Shown piece after piece: positions 26,315 to 35,872 of a stretch of 64,000 nt of DNA. The DNA comes from Bacteroidetes bacterium 43-16. Lineage in GTDB: Bacteria; Bacteroidota; Bacteroidia; Chitinophagales; Chitinophagaceae. Location of the stretch: the NCBI GenBank assembly GCA_001897525.1, contig MKTB01000021.1, forward strand, positions 41,124 to 105,123. The letters are read 5' to 3'. The notes under the pieces are model-generated. The model had not been told where the DNA came from. It searched no databases and saw only the letters and a program-made list of their open reading frames with translations. Every line of letters starts with the position of its first letter. Within the stretch, counting starts at the first letter, position 1. The position numbers were made by a program, and so were the translations under genes.

Positions 26315-27658
26315 TTAGTTTTGTATGAACTGTTGTTTGACGATCTCAGGCTTGGCTTTCTTACCTTTAATACGCGCTTCTTTGATCAGCGTATAGGTAT
26401 GGGCCGCTTTTGTTTTCCTGATGCCGACAAAAGTATGATAGTCTTTAGAGTCAATGATACCGATGTCTTCTTTTTTGAGTTCCCCTACATTGGATAGAAA
26501 GCCGACCACATCAATCTTGTTGACTTTGTCTTTCTTGCCTAATGGAATGTACAAGGTTACCCATTTTGGTTTTTCCGGAAGCTCAAAAGGTGGTTCCAGT
26601 TTTATTTCAGGGATCTCTTCTTTCGTTAAATAGTCCGGCATGCGTTCATCCGGTCCTATCAGCAGGATCGCCGTACCGCTGGCTTCCATCCTTGCCGTAC
26701 GCCCGTTACGGTGCGTATAAGCATCTTCAGATGTAGGTAAGTGGTAGTGGATGATATACCTGATGTGCGGAATATCCAGTCCGCGGGCGGCCAGGTCGGT
26801 AGTGACCAGGATAAAAGTACTGCCGTTCCTGAATTTGCTGAGTGCGGCATCACGCTCTCGCTGCTCCATAGCACCATGATAATATTCATTGGTGATTCCT
26901 CTTTGCCAGAGGTGATAGCTCAGTCGCTCTACAGACTCCCTGTGGTTACAGAAAATGATCATGGGCCTTGCGCCTAACTGGCAGACCAGGTCTACCATGC
27001 TTTGTGCCTTATCCTTGTCCGAGCTTTTTACCTGTTGAATGCTTAAGGTTTCCGGTTTGTTGTCATCAGTAATATAGCTGAGTACTTCCGGCTCTTCCAA
27101 GCCTATAAATTCAGGAACAGATACTGCTGCAGTTGCAGAGGTCAGCATACGTCTTTCAACATTAGGCAGATTGTCGGTAATGAACTGTATTTCTTCCTGG
27201 AAGCCAAGTTCCAGGGTTTTGTCAAATTCATCGAATACCAGGTAACGGATACCTGTGGTGTCGAAATTCTTCCTGCGGATATGATCGCCCAGGCGACCCG
27301 GGGTGCCTACAATAATATAAGGGGCTTCTACCAGCTCATTCTCTTCAATCTCTCTTTTATGGCCACCGTAGCAACAGGTTATTTTCAATCCGGTACGCAT
27401 AGATTTAAATACCTTTTCTATTTGCATCGCCAATTCCCGGGAAGGCACTACGATCAGGGCCTGGGTAGATTTAACGGTGGTATCTAAATTTTTTAAAACA
27501 GGAATTAAGAAAGCAAGGGTCTTTCCGGAACCGGTTGCCGAAAGAAGTTTTACATTTTTATGTTGTTCGGCAGCTTCAATGGCCTCTTGCTGCATTTGGT
27601 TTAATGACTCAAACCCAAGTACTGTAAGTAGGTCAGATATATTGAAAGAAAAACTCAT
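26315..27658 (-). CDS. DEAD-box RNA helicase, DbpA-like
   Basis: 447 residues. Helicase motifs: Q motif (FESLNQMQQEA), ATGSGKT (41-47), PSREL, GTPGRLGD, motif II DEFD at 143-146 in place of DEAD, TSATA, TTDLAARGLD and HRNGRTAR. After about residue 365 comes a DbpA-type RNA-binding domain (WVTLYIPLGKKDKVNKIDVVG, then YHTFVGIRKTKA). DbpA helicases help assemble the large ribosomal subunit by binding 23S rRNA; that role is inferred. The DEFD change keeps the two acids needed for Mg-ATP. Confidence 0.88.
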   Translation of the reverse strand: MSFSFNISDLLTVLGFESLNQMQQEAIEAAEQHKNVKLLSATGSGKTLAFLIPVLKNLDTTVKSTQALIVVPSRELAMQIEKVFKSMRTGLKITCCYGGHKREIEENELVEAPYIIVGTPGRLGDHIRRKNFDTTGIRYLVFDEFDKTLELGFQEEIQFITDNLPNVERRMLTSATAAVSVPEFIGLEEPEVLSYITDDNKPETLSIQQVKSSDKDKAQSMVDLVCQLGARPMIIFCNHRESVERLSYHLWQRGITNEYYHGAMEQRERDAALSKFRNGSTFILVTTDLAARGLDIPHIRYIIHYHLPTSEDAYTHRNGRTARMEASGTAILLIGPDERMPDYLTKEEIPEIKLEPPFELPEKPKWVTLYIPLGKKDKVNKIDVVGFLSNVGELKKEDIGIIDSKDYHTFVGIRKTKAAHTYTLIKEARIKGKKAKPEIVKQQFIQN

Positions 27659-27837
27659 GATTGCTTTTTAATGTGTATGCAAAGCTAATACTTACTCGCT
27701 AGGTTCATCAGATTTATTTTCGTCCTTTTTATTTTGCATCACCTCTATACCTGCTGAAATGCCTTGTTCCTGCACGATAAGCACACCTCAATAAATACTT
27801 TTAGCTCAGGCATTTGATGCCCCGGCTTATATGACAA

Positions 27838-27872
27838 TGGTCTTTCAAGCCTTGACAGAGGCTCAAAGACCA
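27838..27872. terminator. Hairpin downstream of the metallophosphoesterase gene
   Basis: TGGTCTTT-CA-AGCC / GGCT-CA-AAGACCA, a long stem with one symmetric internal loop, on the 3' side of the minus-strand gene ending at 27932. There is no strong T-run, so it may be a weak terminator or an mRNA end-protecting structure. The remaining bases of 27659-27931 show no gene. Confidence 0.4.
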
Positions 27873-27931
27873 CTGAAACAACAGGGATAGATCGTTACTG
27901 TTCCATACCTGTATGCCAGGCAAACCTGGTT

Positions 27932-30900
27932 TTATTTTGAGATAACCAGTTTTGCCGTGTACACTTCCTTGGAATATATTTTCAGGATATAAGTACCTGC
28001 AGGAAGAGATTGGTTGAAAAACGAGTATTTATTGTTGTTTACATTTTTGGTTTGATAGATCATACGGCCCTGTATATCCAATACATCTATTTGTGTGATA
28101 GGATAAGGGGACTCAATAATGCTGTTGCCATTTGATTGGGAAGGATTAGGATAAACACTGACCATGTTCTTCCCGGCTTCTGCATCCCGGTCGGTAACCT
28201 GTCTTATTTTTACCATTTTGGAATAATTTACTGTTCCGTTCAGGCTCATTTTTAAACGGTAGTAATTATTGCCTATTACGGCATTTTGATTCCGGTAATG
28301 GTACTTGCCGTTCTGTGTTGCTACAGGCTGTGTGGTATAAAGGTCGGTATCGAAATTTTTCCCGTCTTTGCTGTACTGAAGGGTATATTGTTCCTGCGGG
28401 TCTTCATTTGCCATGGTCCAGCTGAGCAAGTGTGTCCTGTCCTCTTCCAGCTGACCGGAGAAATCTATAAGATGCTGGGGTAGGGGAACACCGGGGATCA
28501 TTTCAAAATGGACCCTGTTGGATACCTCGGTATAAGAATCGTTGGTAAACATCACGAGGTAATAATTACCCAGGCTCTGTGGCATAGCCAGTAAGGGTAT
28601 GTCCTTAGTGCCGGAAGTATGCCCGTCAAAATAGGTATAGCTGATGAATTCGCTGCTCGGGTGAGCGACCGTATCGCTATAGATACCTAGCCAGTCTTTG
28701 GTAAGGCCGGGTGCATCCATCCAGGAAGTGGTGATGTACTCTCCCAGATAATACTGGTGCGGCGCTGCACCTGCAATAGATAAGGAGGTAATACTGTCGC
28801 CCACTGAAAAATAAATGCGCTCGGAAGCTTCTGCATATTGATCCTGTAAAAGATAGGTAGCAAAATAATAGCCTTTTGCCAGCCCGTTAGCATTGAACAC
28901 GCCTCCGGTAGTATTCCGTACATAAGCCCATTTCGTGGAGTTGGTGCCGCCACCGGGTACATCACTTATCTTGTAGACACCTATCCAGTCATTTGTTAAA
29001 TTGGGCGCATTGCTAAAATGGATCGGTACGGTAACGCCTAAATCAAAATTATAGGTTGTTGTACTTAAGACGGGTATAGGGCCAAAGTAGAAAGGCACCT
29101 TTGGGGTAATTTGCGTATAACCGCTATTGCCAAAATAAGCTACAAAATACTCTCCGGCCAGCACGCTTTGAGGAAGGGTAAAGGTCAATACGCCATTTGC
29201 GCCACCGGTATTTTGCCAGACAATAGAGGGGGAGCCGGAGCCGGGAGTCTGGCCTTTTTTGTAGATCCCTATCCATGCGCCCGGGTCTGTAGCACCGTTG
29301 GTAAAAGTAACTTTAATGGTGCGTGCACTGTACCTGGCGCTGTCTAAAGCAACAGCAGGGTTAAAGACGATGCTATTATATACCTTAAAAGAATCTGTCG
29401 CAGACCATGCCGACCAGGACTGGTTGCGGTCCCGGTGTCTTGTACGCACATAATGCCAGCCATTGGCAACCGATCCGGCAGGTAAAGTATATTGAGTGAT
29501 ATCTACACCGGCATTCTGGTCAACGGAAAGCGCACATTCATACTGGCCCTGCGGGTGACCATACAGGTCCTCAAAGTGGCGGAAGCTTCTTTTTTCGAGC
29601 ACACTGAAGTTGCGGGTAGCACTTACCTGGAACTCTGTAGAGTTCAGTAATTCGTTGCCCGGGGATACAAAAGGGGAACTCTGGATCGTTAAAGGCAATT
29701 GTACCGAATCCGCAAAAACATTGGTGATGTCCGGTGTTGCCGGCAGCGGTACATTTTTATAGCGGTGAAAGGAATCGATCTTTACATTGTCCTGCCAGTC
29801 TATCTGCGTATCATCAGAGCTGGCCGTTTTTATTTTTTTTCCTCCTATAGAGTAGGTAGTTATATCGGCCTTATCCTGAAGCATATCTATTTCTACTAAC
29901 TGGTAAGCCCAGTTGGCAATTGTTTTTTGTACATCTTCGGCATTGGCCTCTTCGGCTGTATTACCCCAATATTGGTCCCAGGCCGTACCCCCGGAAATGA
30001 TATGGTAGGCAGGAGCTTCGGTAAACTGTCCCCGGGCATACAGGTGATGATGGGCACCCACATTCAGCAGGAACTTAGGCGAGGTCATGCAGTAGGGGAT
30101 CAGCTGGTCCCTCAGCCATGGAGAGACATCCGACACATACTGCTCTGCCCGGTAAGGCCTGTGGCCGATGGTGATAATCCATTTCACACTGGGGTCAGCA
30201 TTGGCAGTATCTACTACTTTCCTGGCCCAGTTGAGCTGTTGGGTGCTCACGCCGTCGGTATTGGTATAGATCACCACTACGTTACCTGCCTGGAAAGAAT
30301 AATATCCTTCCTGGCCGGAATAGATACCTTTATAATGCATACTGTCCAGTACAAAGTGCTCATAATACGTTCTGATGCCTTCCGGCTGATAGGTCTCATG
30401 ATTACCTACTGCAGTCTGTATCGGTAAAAGTCCCGAGAGGTACCTAGACTTTTTAAGATGCAGGTTTTCATAATGGTCCAGGCTGCCGTTATCTACCTGG
30501 TCGCCCAGGTTCAATATAAAGGAAACAGAATCATTAAAGTTGGGGCCATAAAGCTGGGTCATTTTTCTTTTAGCGGCCAGCATCAAAGTGTCGTAGCGGA
30601 AGGAGTTCCTGATCTGGTTGTCGCCAATGATGAGAAAGCGTAGCTTGCCGCTTGCATTGGGTGCCATACCTGGCTGCGGTAAAGTACGGAAGGAGTTGAC
30701 GGCACTGGAGTCGTTGCCGCTCACCACCCGGTAATAATATTTAGTAGCGGGCTGCAGGTCTCTTAGCTTTATCGTGTTATAAAAATAGTTATTGTTATAC
30801 CCGGTACCGGTTATCAGGTTGCAGTCTCCTGTTGCCGTTGCGTTCAGGTTATTTTCCGCCAGTCCGTAACGCACAATGGGGTTGGCTACTGTAGTGCTGG

Positions 30901-31030
30901 TTTTCCAGTTGATGACAATACCTGTGGATTGTATGGCCTGGAGATAAGGGTCAATTTGTGCACGAAGGGTTGTTGTCGTGGCCAATAAGTTGCACAGCAG
31001 AAATGCTGTGTAGAGGAGAAGTCTTTTCAT
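27932..31030 (-). CDS. Secreted metallophosphoesterase with three W-G-Y repeats and T9SS tail
   Basis: 1032 residues. Signal peptide, then a purple-acid-phosphatase-like N-terminal Ig domain (about 26-120). The calcineurin-like phosphoesterase domain (about 128-400) has LIIGDNQ, NLGDQVDNG, VGNHET, GHRPY and GAHHHLY as metal-binding motifs. Three related repeats follow at about 586-650, 680-745 and 779-840, each with the signature WIGIY/WIGVY/WLGIY and a later Y-x-Y pattern. The last 80 residues carry SVYPNPSQSN and end TYILKIYSKEVYTAKLVISK, a T9SS sorting domain. Probably a surface phosphatase or phosphodiesterase. Confidence 0.87.
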   Translation of the reverse strand: MKRLLLYTAFLLCNLLATTTTLRAQIDPYLQAIQSTGIVINWKTSTTVANPIVRYGLAENNLNATATGDCNLITGTGYNNNYFYNTIKLRDLQPATKYYYRVVSGNDSSAVNSFRTLPQPGMAPNASGKLRFLIIGDNQIRNSFRYDTLMLAAKRKMTQLYGPNFNDSVSFILNLGDQVDNGSLDHYENLHLKKSRYLSGLLPIQTAVGNHETYQPEGIRTYYEHFVLDSMHYKGIYSGQEGYYSFQAGNVVVIYTNTDGVSTQQLNWARKVVDTANADPSVKWIITIGHRPYRAEQYVSDVSPWLRDQLIPYCMTSPKFLLNVGAHHHLYARGQFTEAPAYHIISGGTAWDQYWGNTAEEANAEDVQKTIANWAYQLVEIDMLQDKADITTYSIGGKKIKTASSDDTQIDWQDNVKIDSFHRYKNVPLPATPDITNVFADSVQLPLTIQSSPFVSPGNELLNSTEFQVSATRNFSVLEKRSFRHFEDLYGHPQGQYECALSVDQNAGVDITQYTLPAGSVANGWHYVRTRHRDRNQSWSAWSATDSFKVYNSIVFNPAVALDSARYSARTIKVTFTNGATDPGAWIGIYKKGQTPGSGSPSIVWQNTGGANGVLTFTLPQSVLAGEYFVAYFGNSGYTQITPKVPFYFGPIPVLSTTTYNFDLGVTVPIHFSNAPNLTNDWIGVYKISDVPGGGTNSTKWAYVRNTTGGVFNANGLAKGYYFATYLLQDQYAEASERIYFSVGDSITSLSIAGAAPHQYYLGEYITTSWMDAPGLTKDWLGIYSDTVAHPSSEFISYTYFDGHTSGTKDIPLLAMPQSLGNYYLVMFTNDSYTEVSNRVHFEMIPGVPLPQHLIDFSGQLEEDRTHLLSWTMANEDPQEQYTLQYSKDGKNFDTDLYTTQPVATQNGKYHYRNQNAVIGNNYYRLKMSLNGTVNYSKMVKIRQVTDRDAEAGKNMVSVYPNPSQSNGNSIIESPYPITQIDVLDIQGRMIYQTKNVNNNKYSFFNQSLPAGTYILKIYSKEVYTAKLVISK

Positions 31031-31043
31031 AAAAAGGTATGCT

Positions 31044-31065
31044 CAATTTTGCGCGAGCGAAATTG
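31044..31065. repeat. Short palindrome upstream of the phosphoesterase gene
   Basis: CAATTT and AAATTG flank TGCGCGAGCG, 14 nt before the start codon on the minus strand. It could be a fragment of a REP-like repeat or an operator. Confidence 0.3.
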
Positions 31066-31147
31066 GACATAACATATTATTTGAAAATATTCTTAGCATT
31101 ATTAAATTATTAAGCTGCCTGGGAATGTCTGCTGCATATCCCGAAAC

Positions 31148-31183
31148 AAAAAGCAGTAGCAGCTCTTTGGCTACTACTGCTTT
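31148..31183 (-). terminator. Intrinsic terminator after the TlpA-like gene
   Basis: AAAGCAGTAG...CTACTGCTTT stem with T-run on the minus strand, just past the stop at 31249. Confidence 0.75.
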
Positions 31184-31248
31184 ATATAACTATCCTGTAT
31201 TGTTTTTTTTTAGCGGGGCTATTTTAATATAGCGTCCTGCCCTTGTTC

Positions 31249-31752
31249 TTATTTTTTAGCGGCAACGATCTCTTTGATTTTTTCATAAAGAATGTCTTCA
31301 CCACCTTCTTCATAGCCGGTATGCATGAAAGCGATCTTGCCATCCTGGTCTACGATCAGGGTGAACGGTACATTCTGGAAATTTAAAGAACGTTTTAAGT
31401 CAGAGTTAGGATCCTGGAATACCGGGAAGTTCCAGCCCTGGGATTTTGCATAAGAACGCACCTGCGCTGTAGCACGTGCATCATCCATAGATACCGCCAT
31501 ATAGTTTAATTCAGGTGTTTCCTTTTGCCAATCAGCCATTTTGCCTCTTATGTTTTTAATCTCTTTTTTGCAGGGGATACACCAGGTTGCCCAGAAACTG
31601 ATCAGGGTTACTTTTCCCTTTTCTACAGTCTGGTTAAAAGCAATAGAAGATCCGTTAAGATCTTTTACAGTTGTTGAAGGTAAGTTAGCTTGCTGTGCTT
31701 GTACTTGAAATGCCATTACTAAGCCGGCAATAAAAGCAACCATTTTTTTCAT
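31249..31752 (-). CDS. TlpA-like thiol-disulfide oxidoreductase
   Basis: 167 residues. Signal peptide (MVAFIAGLVMAFQVQAQ) and a thioredoxin/redoxin fold with the active site WCIPC (Cys 58 and 61). The segments NVPFTLIVDQDGKI and MHTGYEEGGEDIL follow the TlpA pattern. It would reduce disulfides or help cytochrome and copper-protein assembly in the periplasm. It is divergent from the DUF6029 gene, with which it may share the intergenic region; partnership is inference. Confidence 0.88.
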   Translation of the reverse strand: MKKMVAFIAGLVMAFQVQAQQANLPSTTVKDLNGSSIAFNQTVEKGKVTLISFWATWCIPCKKEIKNIRGKMADWQKETPELNYMAVSMDDARATAQVRSYAKSQGWNFPVFQDPNSDLKRSLNFQNVPFTLIVDQDGKIAFMHTGYEEGGEDILYEKIKEIVAAKK

Positions 31753-31800
31753 AATTATTGTTTGTTTGATATGTTGTTAAAATATTAAAAAAAATAAGAC

Positions 31801-31808
31801 CAAATGTA
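31801..31808 (-). promoter_or_regulatory. -7 promoter element for the TlpA-like gene
   Basis: TACATTTG on the minus strand matches TAnnTTTG and would give a 5' UTR of about 45 nt. Confidence 0.5.
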
Positions 31809-31935
31809 CTTAAAAAGATTTACTTTAGCTTGTTAAAATATAAAACGGATTCTGTGATCCGGCCCTTGTTAGACGGGCATTTTTAATGATAGTTTAATAA
31901 ATGTGTTAAAATAATTTTTTTACTAAGATCACATA

Positions 31936-33528
31936 ATGAAAGCATTATCTCTACTCTTCATTGCCTCTGCAGGTATCACCTCTCTGAGCTATGGACAAGG
32001 CCTTCTTCCTGGTAAAATCTCCGGGGACCTGATGACCAATATGAATTTTTTCAGCAGGGATTCCTCTATCAAGGCATCCGATAACCCATTGTACGATAAT
32101 TTGTTGAGTGGGGGTGAGGCCTGGCTGGGTTTGCGTTATTCCCAGGAAGGGTTTGATGCTTTTGTGCGTATGGATGTCTTTAATAACTCCAATTTGCTGG
32201 TGCCTATACAACCGACCACGGGTTTCGGTATCGGTGCATGGGGTATCTCAAAAGATGTTCAGAAGCTGAATATCACAGGAGGATATATTTATGACCAGAT
32301 CGGGAGTGGTAGTATTTTCAGGTCTTATGAAGACAGGGGATTATTGATCGATAACGCCCTGGTAGGCTTAAGGTTGAAATACCAGTTGAGTGATAATATC
32401 TCTGTGAAGGCATTTACCGGGCAGCAGAAATTTTTATTTACGCGCTACCAGCCTATCATCAAAGGCCTGAGCATGGACGGTAACTTCAATTTTAAAAATA
32501 AGGTGTTTTTAAATCCCGGTTTTGGGGTGGTGAACCGTACCCTTGATGGAAAGAGTGTTGATGCAGTGGTGACCAGGACAAATAATTTACCGCTGGAGCA
32601 AAGAAAAGAAGCTAAATATAATATGTATGCCGGTTCGGTGTACAATACTTTGTCGATCGGGGGCTTTTCCTGGTATGTAGAAGGTGCGCTGAAGAGCGAG
32701 GAAGCGTTTAATGATTATAAAGGTAACCTGGAATACAATCCCGGATCTTTCCTCTACAGTACCCTTAGCTATGCGATGGAAGGCCTGGCCATAAATGTTA
32801 CGGGTAAACGTACCCAGAACTTTGTTATGCGTACCTCTCCCTCTGAAAACGCCAACTTAGGTATGGTGGGCTGGCAACCCCTGGTAGCACAGATCAGGCC
32901 GCAAAGACTGATCGCACGTTATATGCCTCAATCGCTTGACTGGAGCGAGATGGCCCTGAACGGTAACGTGATGTATGTGCCTAATGATAACTATGACTTT
33001 AACGTAAGCTATACGCATATCAATAAGCTGGACAATGAAAAACTGTACCGGGAAGCTTATTTTGAAACAAATATCAGGAGTCTTAGAGACATCCGCCTGA
33101 CTCTGGGCTTACACTATATGGAGTACAACCAGGAATACTATCAGTTCAAGCCCGGTGTTCCTATGGTGAAAGCCATTACCCCATTTGCTGAGTTTGTGTA
33201 TAAATTATCGCCTAAGCAATCCCTTTCTGTTCAGGCACAGTATATGGATACAAAACAGGATTTCGGTAGCTGGGCATTCCTGCAACTGGAATATGCCATT
33301 GCGCCGATGTGGTCTTTTGCTGTTTCCGATATGTATAATATCAAGCCTGCTCATACGGAGCAGAAGGCAGAGCACTATTACAACTTCTTTATAGCGCATA
33401 CCAGAGGGGCCAACCGTTTCTCTGCAGCCTGGGTAAAACAAGTTGAGGGGATCAACTGTACCGGAGGTGTTTGTCGTTACGAGCCTGCTTTTAATGGCTT
33501 AAGAGTTATGGTTACTTCAACATTCTAA
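31936..33528 (+). CDS. DUF6029 family outer-membrane protein
   Basis: 530 residues with a signal peptide (LLFIASAGITSLSYGQG). The remainder is rich in alternating aromatic strands and ends in Phe (VMVTSTF), the outer-membrane barrel pattern. It resembles the DUF6029 family of Bacteroidota, which has no assigned function. The preceding divergent gene encodes a TlpA-like thioredoxin, a neighbourhood I believe recurs in the phylum. Confidence 0.75.
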   Translation: MKALSLLFIASAGITSLSYGQGLLPGKISGDLMTNMNFFSRDSSIKASDNPLYDNLLSGGEAWLGLRYSQEGFDAFVRMDVFNNSNLLVPIQPTTGFGIGAWGISKDVQKLNITGGYIYDQIGSGSIFRSYEDRGLLIDNALVGLRLKYQLSDNISVKAFTGQQKFLFTRYQPIIKGLSMDGNFNFKNKVFLNPGFGVVNRTLDGKSVDAVVTRTNNLPLEQRKEAKYNMYAGSVYNTLSIGGFSWYVEGALKSEEAFNDYKGNLEYNPGSFLYSTLSYAMEGLAINVTGKRTQNFVMRTSPSENANLGMVGWQPLVAQIRPQRLIARYMPQSLDWSEMALNGNVMYVPNDNYDFNVSYTHINKLDNEKLYREAYFETNIRSLRDIRLTLGLHYMEYNQEYYQFKPGVPMVKAITPFAEFVYKLSPKQSLSVQAQYMDTKQDFGSWAFLQLEYAIAPMWSFAVSDMYNIKPAHTEQKAEHYYNFFIAHTRGANRFSAAWVKQVEGINCTGGVCRYEPAFNGLRVMVTSTF

Positions 33529-33550
33529 ATAATAGATTTCATTAATAAAA

Positions 33551-33590
33551 GAACAGGCCTTCATAATATCATGAAGGCCTATTCTTTTTT
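33551..33590 (+). terminator. Intrinsic terminator after the DUF6029 gene
   Basis: AGGCCTTCAT / ATGAAGGCCT, 10-bp stem with 6-nt loop, followed by TTTTTT. Confidence 0.9.
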
Positions 33591-33645
33591 ACCAACTTTT
33601 AAAAAAATTAACTAAAAGGATATGCTATAAAATCCAATGCTATAT

Positions 33646-33653
33646 TATCTTTG
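33646..33653 (+). promoter_or_regulatory. -7 promoter element upstream of the 98-residue protein
   Basis: TATCTTTG matches TAnnTTTG and sits 5 nt before the ATG at 33659, so the transcript would be leaderless or nearly so. Confidence 0.5.
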
Positions 33654-33658
33654 TTGCG

Positions 33659-33955
33659 ATGAGGATACTGATTTCCATATTTTTCTTTCTACTACTGTCT
33701 ACACAGTTAATACCTGTGAAAGAAGTAGGCAAGAATTTATGGAGCCAGACTATGGCAGAGGAAGAAGTTACCCCGCAAAACCTGGTACACAAACTGCAGC
33801 CGATCAACAGGCTGTGGTACCTTGATTTTTCTACCTCTACCGATCAATTTGATCAAAAGAACCAGCAAGCATTTATTATTGTTGATGAAGCACTGATCAA
33901 GTGTTATCATCTGGAAGTACTCACACAACCTCCCAATCTCCTTTCCCTGGCTTAG
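33659..33955 (+). CDS. Small hypothetical protein with N-terminal hydrophobic segment
   Basis: 98 residues. The first 20 (ILISIFFFLLLSTQLIPV) look like a signal peptide or membrane anchor, and the rest is polar with no motif I recognise. A gene of this kind upstream of a SulP transporter fits my memory of related genomes, but this is weak evidence. It has its own promoter element and 204 nt separate it from the transporter gene; I see no other gene in that gap. Confidence 0.5.
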   Translation: MRILISIFFFLLLSTQLIPVKEVGKNLWSQTMAEEEVTPQNLVHKLQPINRLWYLDFSTSTDQFDQKNQQAFIIVDEALIKCYHLEVLTQPPNLLSLA

Positions 33956-34159
33956 GCTTTACCCTGCTCTGCAATTGTCTTGAATCCATGTATGCCGATG
34001 TATAGAATTTAGGTATTACACTGAGACTGTTGAAGAATTTACCTTATTGATGAACAGATTGTAGTTTACCAGACGGCTTGATGTTGCTGTATTTGGTGGC
34101 ATTTACGATACTGCTTCTTATTCAATTTTTTCTCCAAACACTTATATTTAAACCTAAAA

Positions 34160-35809
34160 ATGGCTCATAAAAAGTCCTTATTTTCCTATGCCAAGAATGA
34201 TGTCCTGGCGGGATTGATCGTATTCTTAATTGCTTTGCCCCTTTGTCTCGGTATTGCCCAGGCTTCGGGCGCACCCCTGTTTTCCGGTATCGTTGCCGGT
34301 GTGATAGGAGGTGTCATCATCGGATTCCTAAGTAAAAGTACCTTTAGTGTCAGTGGTCCTGCAGCGGGACTGGTATCCATTGTAGTGGGTGCCCTCACCG
34401 AGTTGGGCGCATTCGAAATTTTCCTGTGTGCCGTGATCCTGGCAGGTGTTTTCCAATTATTGCTCGGCCTTATTAAGGCGGGTACATTTGCCAATTTCTT
34501 TCCTTCCAGTGTTATTGAAGGGATGCTGGCAGGTATCGGCTTAACCATTATTTACAAGCAACTGAGAGATGCTGTCGGTTATAATGATGGAAGAGTAGGT
34601 ATGCTGGACGGAGAGCGCGGTATGGATTTTAACCTGCTGACCGGCCTGGTGGATAACATACACTGGGGCGCTGTGGTGATCACATTGGTTTGCCTGGGTA
34701 TCTTAATCCTTTGGAGTACCAAACCCTTTCGTAAGCTGCAAATGATCCCTGCGGGGCTTATCGTAGTTGTTGTAGGTACTTTGATGAACGTGCTGTTCCA
34801 TAAAACAAGCGGTATGCTGCATTTAGATGAAGAATACCTGGTGCAGCTGGAAGTACCCACTTCGGCAGAAGCTTTCTTTGCCCAGTTTACACTGCCCGAT
34901 TTCAGCGGCTTTGCCAACTTTGCCGTATGGAAATATGGGTTGATCATCGCAGTAGTGGCCTCTATTGAAACCTTATTGTGTATTGAAGCTACCGATAAAC
35001 TTGACCCTTTAAAAAGAAATACTTCAGGCAATAAAGAACTGATCGCGCAAGGTATTGGTAATGTCACCAGCGGTTTCCTGGGAGGTCTGCCCATCACTTC
35101 GGTGATCGTGCGCTCCAGTGCCAATATCAATGCCGGTGCAAAATCCAAATTGTCCACCATAGTACATGGCCTGCTTTTATTTGGTTGTGTGGCAGCGATC
35201 CCGATGGTGTTGAATATGATCCCTAAATCAGCTTTGGCGGCCATATTGATCTTTACCGGTTATCGTTTGGCACGCCCTGCCATATTCGTTCATATGTACC
35301 ATGTAGGCAGAACAGAGTTTATGCCGTTTGTAGTGACCGCAGTTGCCGTAGCCTTACCATTCTTAGGTTTACTGAACGGTGTAGGATTGGGTATGATCAT
35401 CAGCATTTTTTACCTTTTACGTGCCAATACGAGGATTCCTTATTATTACAAAAGAATACAGACCAAAGACAAGGATGTCATTATGCTGGAGCTGGCACAG
35501 GAAGTTTCTTTCCTGAACAAAGGCAGCATTAAGAAAACACTGGAAAACTTTCCTGAAGGCAGTACCATCGTACTGGATGCCACGCACTCAGAATATATCG
35601 ACTATGATGTACTGGAAGAGATCAGGGAATTCTATACGGTGAAAGCTCCCACCAAAAATATTACCGTTTCACTGGTCGGGTTCAGGAATGAGTATAAGAT
35701 CCCTTCCGGGGCCAGCGTACACGTGATGATGGATAAGCTGGAGCAAAGTGAGGATGCCAGGAAATGGGCCGGTAATCACAACAAATTATTAAAAGAACTC
35801 GAATCGTAG
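34160..35809 (+). CDS. SulP-family anion transporter
   Basis: 549 residues with about ten to twelve hydrophobic segments. SulP hallmarks: YAKNDVLAGLIVFLIALPLCLGIAQ at the start, SGIVAGVIGG, SVSGPAAGL, and NKELIAQGIGN in the middle. The C-terminal 120 residues hold a STAS-like segment (TIVLDATHSEYIDYDV). It is 63 nt upstream of a beta-carbonic anhydrase gene, so bicarbonate is the likely substrate; sulfate cannot be excluded from sequence alone. Confidence 0.9.
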   Translation: MAHKKSLFSYAKNDVLAGLIVFLIALPLCLGIAQASGAPLFSGIVAGVIGGVIIGFLSKSTFSVSGPAAGLVSIVVGALTELGAFEIFLCAVILAGVFQLLLGLIKAGTFANFFPSSVIEGMLAGIGLTIIYKQLRDAVGYNDGRVGMLDGERGMDFNLLTGLVDNIHWGAVVITLVCLGILILWSTKPFRKLQMIPAGLIVVVVGTLMNVLFHKTSGMLHLDEEYLVQLEVPTSAEAFFAQFTLPDFSGFANFAVWKYGLIIAVVASIETLLCIEATDKLDPLKRNTSGNKELIAQGIGNVTSGFLGGLPITSVIVRSSANINAGAKSKLSTIVHGLLLFGCVAAIPMVLNMIPKSALAAILIFTGYRLARPAIFVHMYHVGRTEFMPFVVTAVAVALPFLGLLNGVGLGMIISIFYLLRANTRIPYYYKRIQTKDKDVIMLELAQEVSFLNKGSIKKTLENFPEGSTIVLDATHSEYIDYDVLEEIREFYTVKAPTKNITVSLVGFRNEYKIPSGASVHVMMDKLEQSEDARKWAGNHNKLLKELES

Positions 35810-35872
35810 TTCCAGGTGTAAAGCTTGCTGGTTTTAACCCCTTTTTATTAATTCATTAAAACAAAAAATTAA

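Noticed and set aside
34579..35244. 221-residue minus-strand frame inside the SulP gene
   Set aside because: Antisense shadow of a well-supported membrane transporter.
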